The notes under the pieces were generated by a model. The model did no database searches, was not told the DNA's origin, and worked only from the letters and a program-made list of their open reading frames with translations. A stretch of DNA of 64,000 nucleotides, taken from NCBI RefSeq assembly GCF_949628215.1, contig NC_134283.1:3514303-3578302 (forward strand). Reading direction: 5' to 3'. This document shows, in pieces, positions 7,707 through 18,203 of this stretch. The stretch comes from Phalacrocorax aristotelis. Lineage: Eukaryota; Chordata; Aves; Suliformes; Phalacrocoracidae. The position numbers and the translations under genes were made by a program. The stretch's first letter is position 1. Each line of letters starts with the position of its first letter.

Positions 7707-8739
7707 GCGATGGGGAGGAGAGACCGGACTCAGACCTCAGCGAGCGGGTAAAGACCAAAACTAATAATCGATGTTAAAAGGTGACTCAGGATTTCAGGGC
7801 ATTTTCAAGGCACTCCTGGCTGCGGAGCTCTCTTTAGTGATTGCCTCCCACCCCTACCAGATCGACTTTTAAAGGTAAAGCGGTTTGCTTTTCCCATGGG
7901 TGGCGGAGGTACACAGGCAGGCAGCGGGGGGGGGGTCCCACGCTGGCCTACAAGCCCCGCCGGGTTTGATCTGCACCTTTAGTCTTTGCATCCCTCAGGT
8001 TTCTCAGACCTGGTTTCTGCTGAGCCCTTCAGGTCTCTGGTTTTCTTCTTCTTTTTTTTTTTTTTTTTGGCTTGTGAAACCAAAACCACCCCTTCCATCC
8101 CTGGGGGAGGAGAAGGCTGAGTTTTGTTTTGCCATTAATATCCACGGGTTCCTGCACATAATAATTCCTGGGATTGCCCTCCCGGCCCAGTCCTCCGAGT
8201 GGGTAAAAGGCAGGTAACCAGAGCTGAAATAAGGGCAGACGGAAAAACCCAGGCTCATTCTGCACAACCCTGCTTGCTTTGACTCAGCACTGTATATAAC
8301 TCATGGCGTTAATGCAAGCTGGTTTCCTGCGTAGCACTTGTGCTTCTCGAGTATCGTGATAGCATTTCTGTCCGGCTGATGTGGCTAGAGAGAGGGGGAC
8401 GGATGAGCCAACACGTTGCGAACGTGGAGATGTGGCCGGTTTCCATGTCTTGCTGGGATCAGTTGCTTCTGACCAGAGAAGACTGAAGCAGGGTTGGAGA
8501 GGCCGATCTTGGTGTTTTGAAGTAGCTGTGTTAACAACCCAGACAAATACCAGGAAAAAGGAGAAATATCAGCTATGTTTCTAAAGTTTTCCTTTTCCTT
8601 AAAGAAGGAAGAATCCAGACACGTTACAATCAGGATGTTTTTTTTTTTTTGCCATAAATAGAGGCTTTTTGTATATTAGTGGATTTGGAAAAAAAAAATC
8701 TATAGTCTCAATTTTCATTATGAAACCAAACCTATATCC

Positions 8740-8745
8740 AATAAA
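8740..8745 (+). terminator. Candidate FOXL1 poly(A) signal AATAAA
   Basis: AATAAA is followed by TTATTTTGTTC and then a GT-rich stretch (gtggctgatgtgttg, about 8765-8780), a good cleavage and polyadenylation context on the FOXL1 strand. Cleavage near 8760-8765 would give a 3' UTR of about 1.1 kb. Confidence 0.55.
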
Positions 8746-8769
8746 AGTTATTTTGTTCAGGACTGTGGC

Positions 8770-11714
8770 TGATGTGTTGTAAAACACCCTTTGGCTCGTG
8801 CGGCCGGAGGGCCGGGGAGCGGGGCCTGCTGCTGGCCGCAGCAGCCAGCTCTGGTGCAAATATCCTGGTGATGGCATGATGGACCACGCTGCCAGAAGCA
8901 GGGGAAAGGTGGGAGAGGCTAAAACCAGGAGCCTGGGAAATTACCCGTTCATTGTGACACAGATAATTCTTCCCAAAGTGATTCTCTTTCTCCTTCCCTC
9001 CCTCCATCCCACCTTGCCTCACTAGCAAAGCCTCTCCTTAGATTAGCATCTGGACTATTGGAAATCTGGGTTTCCCAGGTGAGTTGTGATTCAGCTTTTG
9101 CAGGGGAAGGCCGGCATGAAAGGGCCTTGACATCTGGACCGGGAGCTCAGGGGGCTTGTTTTAACCCAAAGCAAAGAGCTGTCGTCTGGGGAAGTACAGA
9201 AAATCTCCAAAAGGTGGGAACTGGTGTTGGATTTCCCAAAGGAAAAGTGCTCATAGGCGGACCCTGGATAGGCAGAGCTAGAGCTTCTCGCTGTGAAAAA
9301 AGAGAATGAAAAAGGAGAAAGGGGCTTTTTATATCCATTTGCAAGACAGACTTTATTTAAATAAAATCCCAGCTTGGTTCTTGCCCAGCAGAGCCCTCAG
9401 ACCATCTCCCCACGCCCAGCTGCTCGCATGTGCTGGGAGTTGGGCACGTGTGTGAAATGGGAGGTTAACGCTGCCCCCAAGGATGTGCGAAGCTGGGTCT
9501 CCATCAAGCTCTAGAGACCATTCCCGCAGGTGGGGATCCTGCATCCCTGGTATCCCTGCAGCCTGGCCCACGGAAGGGTTTTGCCCCCAGAAAGTGGTTA
9601 TTTGTGCTTTCAGTTACAAGGTGTTTTATTCCTAGAAAATCCTTTTTGCTTCTTTAAAAACCCTTCCCTGAAGGAGCTGTGGATGTTCCCATCAGGCGCG
9701 GGAGAGCTCTCCCGTTGGCAGCTGTGCGGGGCACGGACCAGCCCCACCAGCCCCGGGTGTCTGCACGTGTCGCTGGCAAGCAGCCGCCGTCGGCGAGGGT
9801 GAGCGCTTGCTTCTGCACGCACGGGGGGTGAGGACAGCCCCGCACATTGAAAAATCAACTAAATCCCCTCCCCCCAAGCAATTTTAACCTGTGTCTTCAG
9901 GGTCCCTCTGCTTCTCTTCCTCCTAACTTGGCACCCCAGCTGTGAACCCCCCGGTTGGGCCCCCTGTCAGCTCCTATTCCAGCTCCCAAAGTGCCTTTTT
10001 GGACCTGCAAACAGGGCTTTGATTCCTTCCCTACCTGTATAGGTGTATCCTCTCAACCTCAGGGCCCTTTCTGTGCAAGGGCAGCTTTTTAGTGGCAGGT
10101 CCCAGTCAAAAAAAAATCACCTGAAGGAGTGAGTCTCACTTTAGGGTTGCAGTTTGATACGAACATGATGTATATTTTTATCACAGGAACATTTTTTGGA
10201 GACGCAACTTTTTCTACGCGATGGGAATTTATTTTTTGTGAAGCTTTGCTGATGGTGACATTTGATTTTATTTCTGTTCTATTGTAGTGGAGAGGGATCA
10301 AGTACAGCTGCAGTATTTAAAAGCCACGCTGGGCCTGATTTTGTTTTCACTTGGGAGAGTAAAGTTAGTAAACTTAACACATTCTGCACAAAAGTGACAC
10401 AAAGTCGACCGAACTCAGAACCGAGTGAATAGTTACGAGTGGCAATTTGGAATTAATTGGGATCAGGCCGTCGATGTAACTTGCAGGGAATGAGTACCGA
10501 GAACAAGGGTCTTATTGCCAGCACGCAGAATGACTAACCACGCACGGCTTTTGCACGTCATCTGTTTATGTAGCGAGGAGAAGAAGCAATGGTACAACAA
10601 AAACAGCAGCGCTTCGGTGCGGAGAAATAAGCCTGCATGTCAGCACAGCAGTACCTGCCCTCTGGGTGTAACTGAGCATCCCTGAATCCTCTGTACATCC
10701 CGGGAATATTGGCGCTGTGCGGTACAAAATGGACAACGTGTCGTGCAAATATAAAGGACTTGACAAGCTGCAAATAACTGATGTCAAAGGTTTCACACCT
10801 GTTTCAAGACCCAAAAAAGCAGCTGCCAAACACAAAAGTGCCACCCAGTATTTAACTCATCCCTGGAATCTTCCCCCTCCTGGCTTTCCCAACCTCTCGG
10901 GGCTGGCTATAAACACAAGTCTGAAATACTGTGAAGAAATGTAGAAAATAGCCTATGATGCAGTATAAACAGCATACTTCTTGTGTGGGCGATATATATG
11001 CCTTTCCGTTCCACTGGAGAGGAATGACCTCTCCCAACCGAGCAAGGTTTCACGTCTCCGAGGTCTGCAGCCAATTTTAACTCGTAAGAGCAGAGGAGAG
11101 CACACAGTGGCAGAGGCTCACAGCGGAGTCGTTCAGTTCACAGAGCAGCTTTGCTCCAAACACAGGTTTCCTATGAGAGGAACCAAAAATTTGGCATATT
11201 GAAATAATTCAGGAATTTAATTCCTCATAAATGGGGCTTCCAGTCTTTAAATACGCTCAGTGTATGTTCTCTTAAAGTTGGTCCCATAGCATATAAAAAA
11301 GAAAAAAAGAAATCAAGGATTTACACATGAGCAGAAGCCACTTTCAAGACTTGTCACTCAAAGTGCGTGGCTGTCCATGCCTGATTTCGAGGTGGCATAA
11401 CTCTAAGGGACTTTGTAACTGCTTTAAACCCCCCCACCCTCCGCTTTAGTAGTTAATTCTCTTTCCATCCTTTACCAAGGAAGACACATAATGGGGGGAG
11501 CATCCCTTTCCACACCAAAACCCACCGGCCTCCTGCTAATTGCTCCTAAGCCTGTGGTGAAGAGCAGCCAATTCCCGAAACGAGAGGGGAAGGAGGATCT
11601 GCTTCTTTACTTGATTCATAGCCCTGCTCACCCAGAAAACAAATCTCCTGGGAGACAGCATTTTGGATATTAAGCAGATCACATATTTGATTTCAAGTGA
11701 AAGACCAAGAAGAC
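8770..11714. other. Intergenic, no gene seen
   Basis: This stretch has mixed composition, GC-richer at 9400-9850 and AT-richer from 10090 to 11330. No open frame has a recognisable product. The only repeat trace is a relic at 10331. A second AATAAA near 9359-9364 on the + strand could be an alternative end for FOXL1. Confidence 0.6.
10331..10375. repeat. Degraded amniote palindromic repeat relic (GGGCCTGATT type)
   Basis: The words gggcctgatt...ttttcacttg...agtaaagttagtaa resemble the ends of an old palindromic MITE-like family that I recall as common in turtle, crocodile and bird DNA (GGGCCTGATTCT...TTACAC...). The match is short and from memory, so the call is tentative. Confidence 0.35.
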
Positions 11715-11850
11715 AAGATCACAGAATTAGAGAAGTTACAGATGGAAAAGGTCTATGAGGTTATGCAATCCATCAGTCTGGACATTGCATAATTGCTCCC
11801 CACAGTATATTTTTAGTGCTTTATCCAGACAAATCATTAAGTGCTTTAAA
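11715..11850 (-). mobile_element. Ancient CR1 LINE 3'-end relic (minus strand)
   Basis: The plus strand reads gatcacagaattagagaagtta...ggtctatgaggttatgcaatccatc...cacagtatatttttagtgctttatccag. This parallels the reverse complement of the 3' end of old CR1 families in birds and reptiles (AATCATAGAATT..., GTCATCTAGTCCATC, CTACAGTATATTTTCTAGTGCTTTGTCCAG). The divergence is high, so the insertion is old. It carries no open frame. Confidence 0.7.
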
Positions 11851-11851
11851 A

Positions 11852-11928
11852 TGGGCCAGATTCCTCAAACGCAATGCGTGCTAAGTCACAGCTGATTTCA
11901 CCGAGGCTCGTAGCTTCCAGTGTCTAAG
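11852..11928. repeat. Degraded palindromic repeat relic
   Basis: gggccagattcctcaaacgc ... cagctgatttcaccgaggctcgtag looks like the GGGCCAGATTCTCAGCTG... family of old amniote repeats. It directly abuts the CR1 relic, suggesting nested or adjacent old insertions. The call is tentative. Confidence 0.3.
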
Positions 11929-12059
11929 AAGACACCAAAACAAGTTTTCTGTGGCCAGGGAGAACAGAATGGACGCCCCCCGAAATAAATACGAGACTGA
12001 TTCGATATTCCTTATAGGAATCTTTCCTAAATGGGCTGAATTAGATCTCTTAAATCTCA

Positions 12060-12600
12060 TTTTCGGATTATACTGAATAATACATTATTACTTATTCAGA
12101 TGTTCACTTAGCGCAAAGTAAAACATTGTTAATGTTCATGCGAGCGCAATTTGTTTTAAGCCAGCTTCAAAGCCAGTTCAGTAAAGCGTAAAGAATGTTT
12201 ATTTAAAATATAGTTGCTAAATTTAGCATGAGCTTGGTTAGCCTAAATCTTAGCGACATTTTTAGAGAGCACATCGCGAATCAGGAATGCATGGAGAAAT
12301 AAATAAACTTTCCCACATTTTTGGAAATTGAGTAAGAATTTGCAAGTTGTTTCTTGCCTGGGCAATTTCTGTGGATTGGAAAGCATTATGAGTAACGCAG
12401 ATTTCCCACTAAGCAGACAGTTGAAAACACAATGCTAATAATTTTCATTGCAAATTCATTTCAAATAATGCTCCCTCAAGGAGGAAACAACACTATTAGC
12501 AGTCGGTTATTGTTATAGAAATTATGCAGAGCACCAACATCTTTCAATATTTACTCAAGCTCTTTGTGAAGCACCAAAAAGCACGACTGAGCTGCGGTTG
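12060..12600. promoter_or_regulatory. Candidate conserved non-coding element
   Basis: About 540 bases of complex AT-rich sequence carry no repeats or long homopolymers but are dense in transcription-factor-like words: ATTA/TAAT homeodomain cores, TTATTGTTAT-type SOX word near 12507, TGTTTATTTAA forkhead-like word near 12197, GCGCAAAG and ATGCTAATAATT. Isolated CpGs survive in AT-rich context (gcgagcgcaa), which can reflect constraint. It lies 5 kb past FOXL1. No conservation test was possible. Confidence 0.3.
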
Positions 12601-12727
12601 GCTACAAGCCATATTCAAACCCCTGCAAAGGAAATCTTATGTTTGAATTAGGTCCTGTGCCTCTTCCTAGTAATTACCGTGCTGGATTTTACACCCACCC
12701 CTAGCACATGGATTGCCGAAGTCCTCT

Positions 12728-12762
12728 GGCTGGATCCTCAGCTGGGTTAAATGCCAGCCTGC
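12728..12762. repeat. Short relic of an amniote palindromic repeat
   Basis: ctggctggatcctcagctgggttaaatgcc resembles the GGATCCTCAGCTGGTGTAAAT end of an old amniote interspersed repeat. Only one end is visible. Confidence 0.3.
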
Positions 12763-15700
12763 TTGCGGGGTGAGCATTTAGACAGAAGACAGATTATCCT
12801 GAGCTTTTCCTTTCCTTTCTTCCAGCATCACCTTCCTGAGTTTATGCAGGTAAAAGAGGAACATCTGGGCTGTCTTCACGTTAAGTGACATCGCCCTAGA
12901 GGAATGAGCAAAGATGAGCGGACTTGCGATGGTAAGCCATTAAATTCTCTTTTATTGGGTCAGTATCAGAGGGCTGGAGCCTGGAAATTATGCTCAGCTT
13001 TCATCACCTCCCTCTGTCCTTTCCATTCTTTGGCTGGTGAGAGTGTAATACCTGTTTCTGCTCCTGAGGTGAGAGGATTACAGCCGTGCTCCTCATGGGG
13101 CTACAAGGCAAAAGGGGTGTGGCCGAGGGTCCCCCAGTGTCACCAAAGACACCCGTGGACATTGGTGGGATTGGGATCATCTCCTTACCAAGCAGACAGG
13201 TAAAATAAGGGGGCGTGGAAGAGAACACTGAGTGTCTTTTATTTCTTTTTTTTCTCCAAAGACGGGCCTCCGCCACTTCCACTGGTTTTAGGCAGCTTCA
13301 AGTGTCTACGTCCTGACCCAAAGCTCCGTGACTCAGCTTTACACGCAAGCACCCAGTCCCACCTGCAGACCCATCCTCCCCAACCGCCTCGGCTCGTCAG
13401 ATGCAGGTTTGCAAATACACAGGCCCAGCACACTAATTCCTGAACCTGCAGTGAGGTGGACTCCTTAATTCTTCACTACCTATCTTCAGTTGCTTCCTAA
13501 GTTGCTGTTTTCATTAGAAAAGCAGTATGTAATAATAGTTGTTAAAATAATTGTATTTCTGTTTTTACATCTGTAAAGATTAAGTTAAACAGTATGAAGC
13601 CCATTAAACTATTTCATGTCATGCTGCCATAAATTTCCTCCATTCCCATTGCTACTATTATTCCAGAGTAAACTCTGAGATCAAGCTGCTGCCACAGAGA
13701 GTTATTTATAGGAGCTCATTCATCAATAAAAACTTCAAAAGAAATCTGTTACTCTTCTATTGGGAAGCCAAAGAAAACTAACATAAAGACAACCCTGTTA
13801 AGAAACAAAGCTAAGGAGACCACAAGACATTTAGTTAAGGAAAATCCTGATTTCTAACAAATACCATGCAAGGAGAGGAGGAGGATAAAAAAAAAAAAGG
13901 ATTGTTGGCAACATGAAGCCTTTTAAGTTATTTCATTCTCATTGGACGGTTAAAATAAACTGTTAAACAGTTGTATTTGCACTGGCTCAGCCCCCTCATT
14001 AGCCTTCATGTGATGGATTTGTGATCTCGCAGTGCGTAAGGAGCTCTTCATCTCCTGCAAAAGCTGTTGTTGTCTTTCCACTTGTCTCAGCTGCTCATAC
14101 ACCCATCCATCAGCACAGCAGAAATGTAATGAACGAGATGCTGAGTAGGCAACAGATAGCATCCACCTCCCTAAAGGCAGATATATAGAACAGCAAAAGT
14201 TTATATTCCCTCATCCTTATTCTCTTATTTCTTATTGTACCTTCCTCTGTACATTTGAGCTGTGCGGCATTGGCTTTGATGGTCATGCTAGAGTTAGCCT
14301 TGCAGAAACTGAAATATATGAGGGATCTAATGCTGGGTTTTCCTGTGCCAGCACCCGCTGCCTGTGCCGGCACCCGTCCTCGCAGAACAGATCGGGTCTC
14401 TTTTCTAGCAGGACAGTTTGGAGCCACATCAGGTCTCAACACATTTCATTTATTTCATAGCAATTAACCATCATTTGAGAAATAATCTATCTCCTTTTTG
14501 TCCCCGACTCACTGTGAGCTCCACATGACTGAGATCTTCCCGGAGGTCTTTGCAGGAAGAGGGACTCAGTGATCAGCCATGTCATGGTAACAGCATCCTC
14601 AAACTGTTTTTTTTCCAAGCTGAGCAGACTCATTTTTTTCCATCACAAGGATCTGAGTCCTGACGGCAATGTAGACCTCAAGCTCCCCGTAGGCATTGCA
14701 CAGAACATCGTAATCACATCCCCAAACATCAAAGTGCAGAGATGAGCGTGCTATTTCCCGGAGATCTCTTTACACCTCTACTGTTACTCATGCAAACCTA
14801 GGCAGGGCACTTCGCATGGGATTCATCTCAATTAACACTAGTCATCTAATGACTCAGTACCCAGACTATGCTGGCTGTCAAAAGTGTCTCCAGAATCTGC
14901 CAGGAAAGCAAAGCACCTTGGAGAGCTGAACTGTTCAAGGCACAAGCTTTAGGGTGGGTGAAATCACCCTTTGATTATCTATAAAGAAACTGGATAAGGT
15001 GTCTGTGCTTTAGAGCATTAGGGGAAGTGAAATCCACCTGCAGCAGATTGCTTCATCCAGACTAGCTGCCAGCTTGGTTGGCAAATGCAACCTTTGCCTA
15101 AATGGAGTCCTCTCTAAACTCGCCCCAAAGGCTCCTTTTATTTTCCTTACAAGCTGTTCTTGGTTGGGTTGTGCTGCAGTGGAGGTAAGACATCATGGTT
15201 TCCTCCTCCTGAGGATTCAGACCCGTGAGTCCCGAAAGGACCACTAGTGACGTGACTTAAAAATAGCCCAACGGTTGCCTCCCCAAGCAGAGGTACTAGA
15301 TAAAGAAATTTGCAAAGATTCATCAAATTAAGGGCCAAACAGATCTCTTTCCCCATGAGATCTGAAAGCATTACCCTCACTTCCGTCCATCTTTGCTTTG
15401 CTACAAATTGAGGCTCACGTATCCAGTTTTGCACTGACATAACTACAGTCATGCAAAGAGGTGGCAGAGCCAAGCCAGTCATGTTGACTCAGTTATGCCA
15501 ACGAGAAAAGTTTTTATATGCTGCTATAGCTTGTATTTGGAATTGGTCTAAACACTGTGGACACAATGGTTATTAATAAACATGAAATGCCTCTGTATAC
15601 AAACCCAATTTATTCCAATTTAGCTGTACCTACTGTTAAACATAGTTGATTTGTTATGAAAAGGGCAAAAAGAAGCCCTTAATAATTGTGTCTGGTTTCA

Positions 15701-15787
15701 GATTAGACCCTAGATAAATTCTAAGTAACAATAACAGTGATGGTGACCCACTTCTTATGGAATATTTTTCATTGATTTCTCCTAAAG

Positions 15788-15835
15788 TGCTTTGCAGGGA
15801 AGGTCAGTAGAAAGCCCCATTTTAAACACGGGGAA
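15788..15835. repeat. MIR-like or related old SINE relic
   Basis: tttgcagggaaggtcag...gccccattttaaacacggggaaatc parallels the CCCCATTTTACAGATGGGGAAAC segment shared by MIR-like amniote repeats. It is short and divergent. Confidence 0.3.
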
Positions 15836-15949
15836 ATCTCCCAATTATTTGTTTTGGATGGCTATAGAGGAAATCACATATGCTTTCACGGAAAAAAATC
15901 CTCTGTTATTATCTTCTGGTCTAAAAGTGGGGTGGTGGGGGGGAAAGCC

Positions 15950-16060
15950 TGGTGACTCTGATCCTACTTTAAATTATCCTGAAGTAAATTCCTGGCAAAC
16001 CGAATTAAGCCAGATGACTCTGGATTTAATGAGAGTAAATAGTAGCAGACTAACTTAAAG
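15950..16060. repeat. Degraded palindromic amniote repeat relic
   Basis: The words gatgactctggatttaatgagagtaa and gaagtaaattcc resemble the inner part of the family with GGAGTTACTCTGGATTTACACCAG. The call is tentative and based on recalled consensus words. Confidence 0.25.
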
Positions 16061-17292
16061 CTTAAAACAGGGAACCTAGCTGCTCTGCACTCCTTTGCAG
16101 CATGATGAGTCTCTTGAAAGCTTTGATTGACCGGTTTTATTTTCTTAGCTTATTGCAGAGATATTTTACTTATGGCTTGAGCATCAACAGGAAAGAGCAG
16201 GGCAGCTGTTAGCAAAACAAAGTAGAAAAAAACTGTAGCTGTAGTCTATGTAAAATTAAGAAAATAATTGTGTTTAGCGTGTGAAATGCAACCATGTAGC
16301 AAGGCATGCAAAAAATATATTTGTCTGATAAGCCTTGTGGCTGAACAGAGACAGCCCAGGTCCAGCATGAGGTGCGAGTCAGCCCTCTGAAGTCCCATGG
16401 ACTAATTCTTTTCCTATCCACATATGATTTCTGTTTCTTGGGAAAAAAAGCCCTGAACTAAAGCCCCTGACAGAGGGAAAAACATGCATTTTACTTAGAG
16501 ATGGTTCTTCGAGAACTGAGAGATGAGGTATTTGCAGGGTATGTGCAAACTGCAGAATCCCAGCTTTGGTGCAGAGCAAGCAACAACCCAGTTAAATGCT
16601 TTGACAGGAAAGGACTGGGAGCTGGTGTTGGAGGTGCTCTCCTGCCACTCCAGATGTGGGGCTGGGCTCCTGGCTGTAGAAGCTACTGCTGGTCTGACTT
16701 CCTTGGGGCCAAGGGCCAAGAAGCGCAAGAGGGAGTGTTTGAAGGGGGACTTTGTCTCTCCCTGCCTCAGGACTCAGGCAAGCTTCCCCAGGTGCTTAAT
16801 TTTCAATACACAGGCTTTGTCTGGGCAGTCATCTAACAGGGCTTTGTTGGATTGTTTGCTCAAAGTTGCTCTATCAAATGCTTTTGTCAAGTCTTTAATC
16901 AAGACAAGGCTAGTCATCCTCCACCCTGGTGGCTCAGCAAATGCTGAAGACCTGTTGGTCTGCCCTAGAGTTTCCGAAAGTGTAAGCATGTTGTGAGAAA
17001 GGTTCCTGGAGAAGCTGGAGGGTGGGATGTCTTCATTCCCGTTCCTGCTCCTTAGCAGGACCTCCTATGTAGGACATTTGTCCAGGGTTTCCAAGGACTC
17101 AGTAGCCGGGACAAGTAGTCACTGCCCGCAGGTACTTGCAAACCAGTCAGGCCGCAGTAGATCCAAGCCTCTCGGTACGTCAGACTGATGTGAATGGTGC
17201 ACGTGTTGTCTGAGATGTGACTTCTGGTTCCCTTTGTCCCTGCTTTGCCTCCATCCCAGAGCATCCCATTTAGCCTCCAGCTTTCGTACACA

Positions 17293-18203
17293 TATAATAT
17301 GGATGTCGTCTACCTGGACTTTAGCAAAGCCTTTGAAACTGTCTCTCACAGCATCCTCCTAGAGAAACTGCTGCTCATGGCTTGGACGGGTGTACTCTTC
17401 ACTGGGTAAAAAACTGGCTGGGTGGCCGAGCCCAGAGAGTTGTGGAGAGCAGAGCTAGATCCAGTTGGCAGCCGGTCACAAGCGGGGTTGCCCAGGGCTC
17501 AGTGTTGGGGCCAGTCTTGTTTAATGTCTTTATCAATGACCTGGGTGAGGGGACTGAGTGCACCCTCAGTAAGTTTGCAGATGACACCAAGTTGGGCGGG
17601 AGTGTTGATCTGCTCGAGGGCAGGAAGGCTCTGCAGAGGGACCGGGACAGGCTGGATCCATGGGCTGAGGCCGGTTGTATGGGGTTTAACAAGGCCAAGT
17701 GCCGGGTCTTGCCCTTGGGTCACACCAACCCCAGGCAACTCCCCAGGCCTGGGGCAGAGGGGCTGGGAAGTGCCCGGCGGAGAAGGCCCTGGGGGTGCTG
17801 GCTGACAGCCGGCTGGGCATGAGCCAGCAGTGCCCAGGTGGCCAAGGAGGCCACCAGCCCCCGGGCTTGTGTCAGCACTGGTGTGGCCAGCAGGAGCCGG
17901 GCAGGGATGGGGCCCCTGTGCTCGGCCCTGGGGAGGCCCCACCTCGAATGCTGGGCTCAGGTTTGGGCCCCTCGGGACAAGAAGGCCCTTGAGGGGCTGG
18001 AGCGTGTCCAGAGAAGGGCAGCGGGGCTGGGGCAGGGTCTGGAGCACAAGTGTGCTGGGGGGCGGCTGAGGGAGCTGGGGGGGTTTAGCCTGGAGAAGAG
18101 GGGGCTGAGGGGAGCCCTTCTCGCTCTCTGCAGCTGCCTGAGAGGGGCTGGAGTGAGGGGGGGATTGGTCTCTTCTCCCAAGTTACTAGTGGGAATAGGG
18201 GAA
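17293..18203 (+). mobile_element. CR1 LINE fragment, 5'- and 3'-truncated
   Basis: This is about 910 bp of a chicken-repeat-1 type non-LTR retrotransposon in sense orientation. It starts within the reverse transcriptase gene (gatgtcgtctacctggac), passes through the FADDTKL catalytic-palm region near 17570-17590 and the typical CR1 3' stretch (ggtgctggctgacagccggctgggcatgagcc; gagaagagggggctgagggg), and reaches ggtctcttctcccaagttac. There it stops: the CR1 3' UTR end with its short terminal ATTCTATG-type repeats is missing. It is GC-rich against AT-rich flanks. Loss of the 3' end points to a deletion after insertion, because CR1 normally inserts with an intact 3' end. Confidence 0.95.
17296..17760 (+). 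pseudogene. CR1 ORF2 reverse-transcriptase C-terminal remnant
   Basis: Translated pieces [41 protein letters not shown] and FADDTKLGG are the palm and adjoining motifs of the CR1 reverse transcriptase, including the ADD catalytic pair. The frame breaks near 17370-17400, and the N-terminal two-thirds of the protein, including the endonuclease, is absent. It is a dead remnant. Confidence 0.9.

Larger units (their letters stand above)
6560..7720. other. CpG island over FOXL1
   Basis: From just after the polypyrimidine tract to shortly past the stop codon the sequence is very GC-rich with dense CpG, most strongly over the linker-coding part (about 7130-7480). This is typical of avian developmental regulator genes and explains the long antisense open frame (7658-6504), which I do not regard as a gene. 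Confidence 0.8.
7650..8765 (+). other. FOXL1 3' UTR (inferred)
   Basis: The sequence following the FOXL1 stop loses CpG density, contains a strong hairpin at 7683-7706, and runs to an AATAAA at 8740-8745. No earlier AATAAA or ATTAAA in a good context was noticed. The extent is inferred; a second AATAAA near 9360 could give a longer form. Confidence 0.55.
12600..17292. other. Intergenic, no gene seen
   Basis: This is mostly AT-rich to average composition DNA with no open frame of recognisable product on either strand. It holds repeat relics at 12728, 15788 and 15950. The pyrimidine-rich stretch at 13235-13260 and the A-run near 13888 are simple sequence only. Confidence 0.6.

Noticed and set aside
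17499-18047. 182-residue open frame antisense to the CR1 element and several + strand frames at 17699-18215
   Set aside because: They are shadow frames in GC-rich CR1 DNA. The only real coding trace is the broken reverse-transcriptase frame on the + strand.
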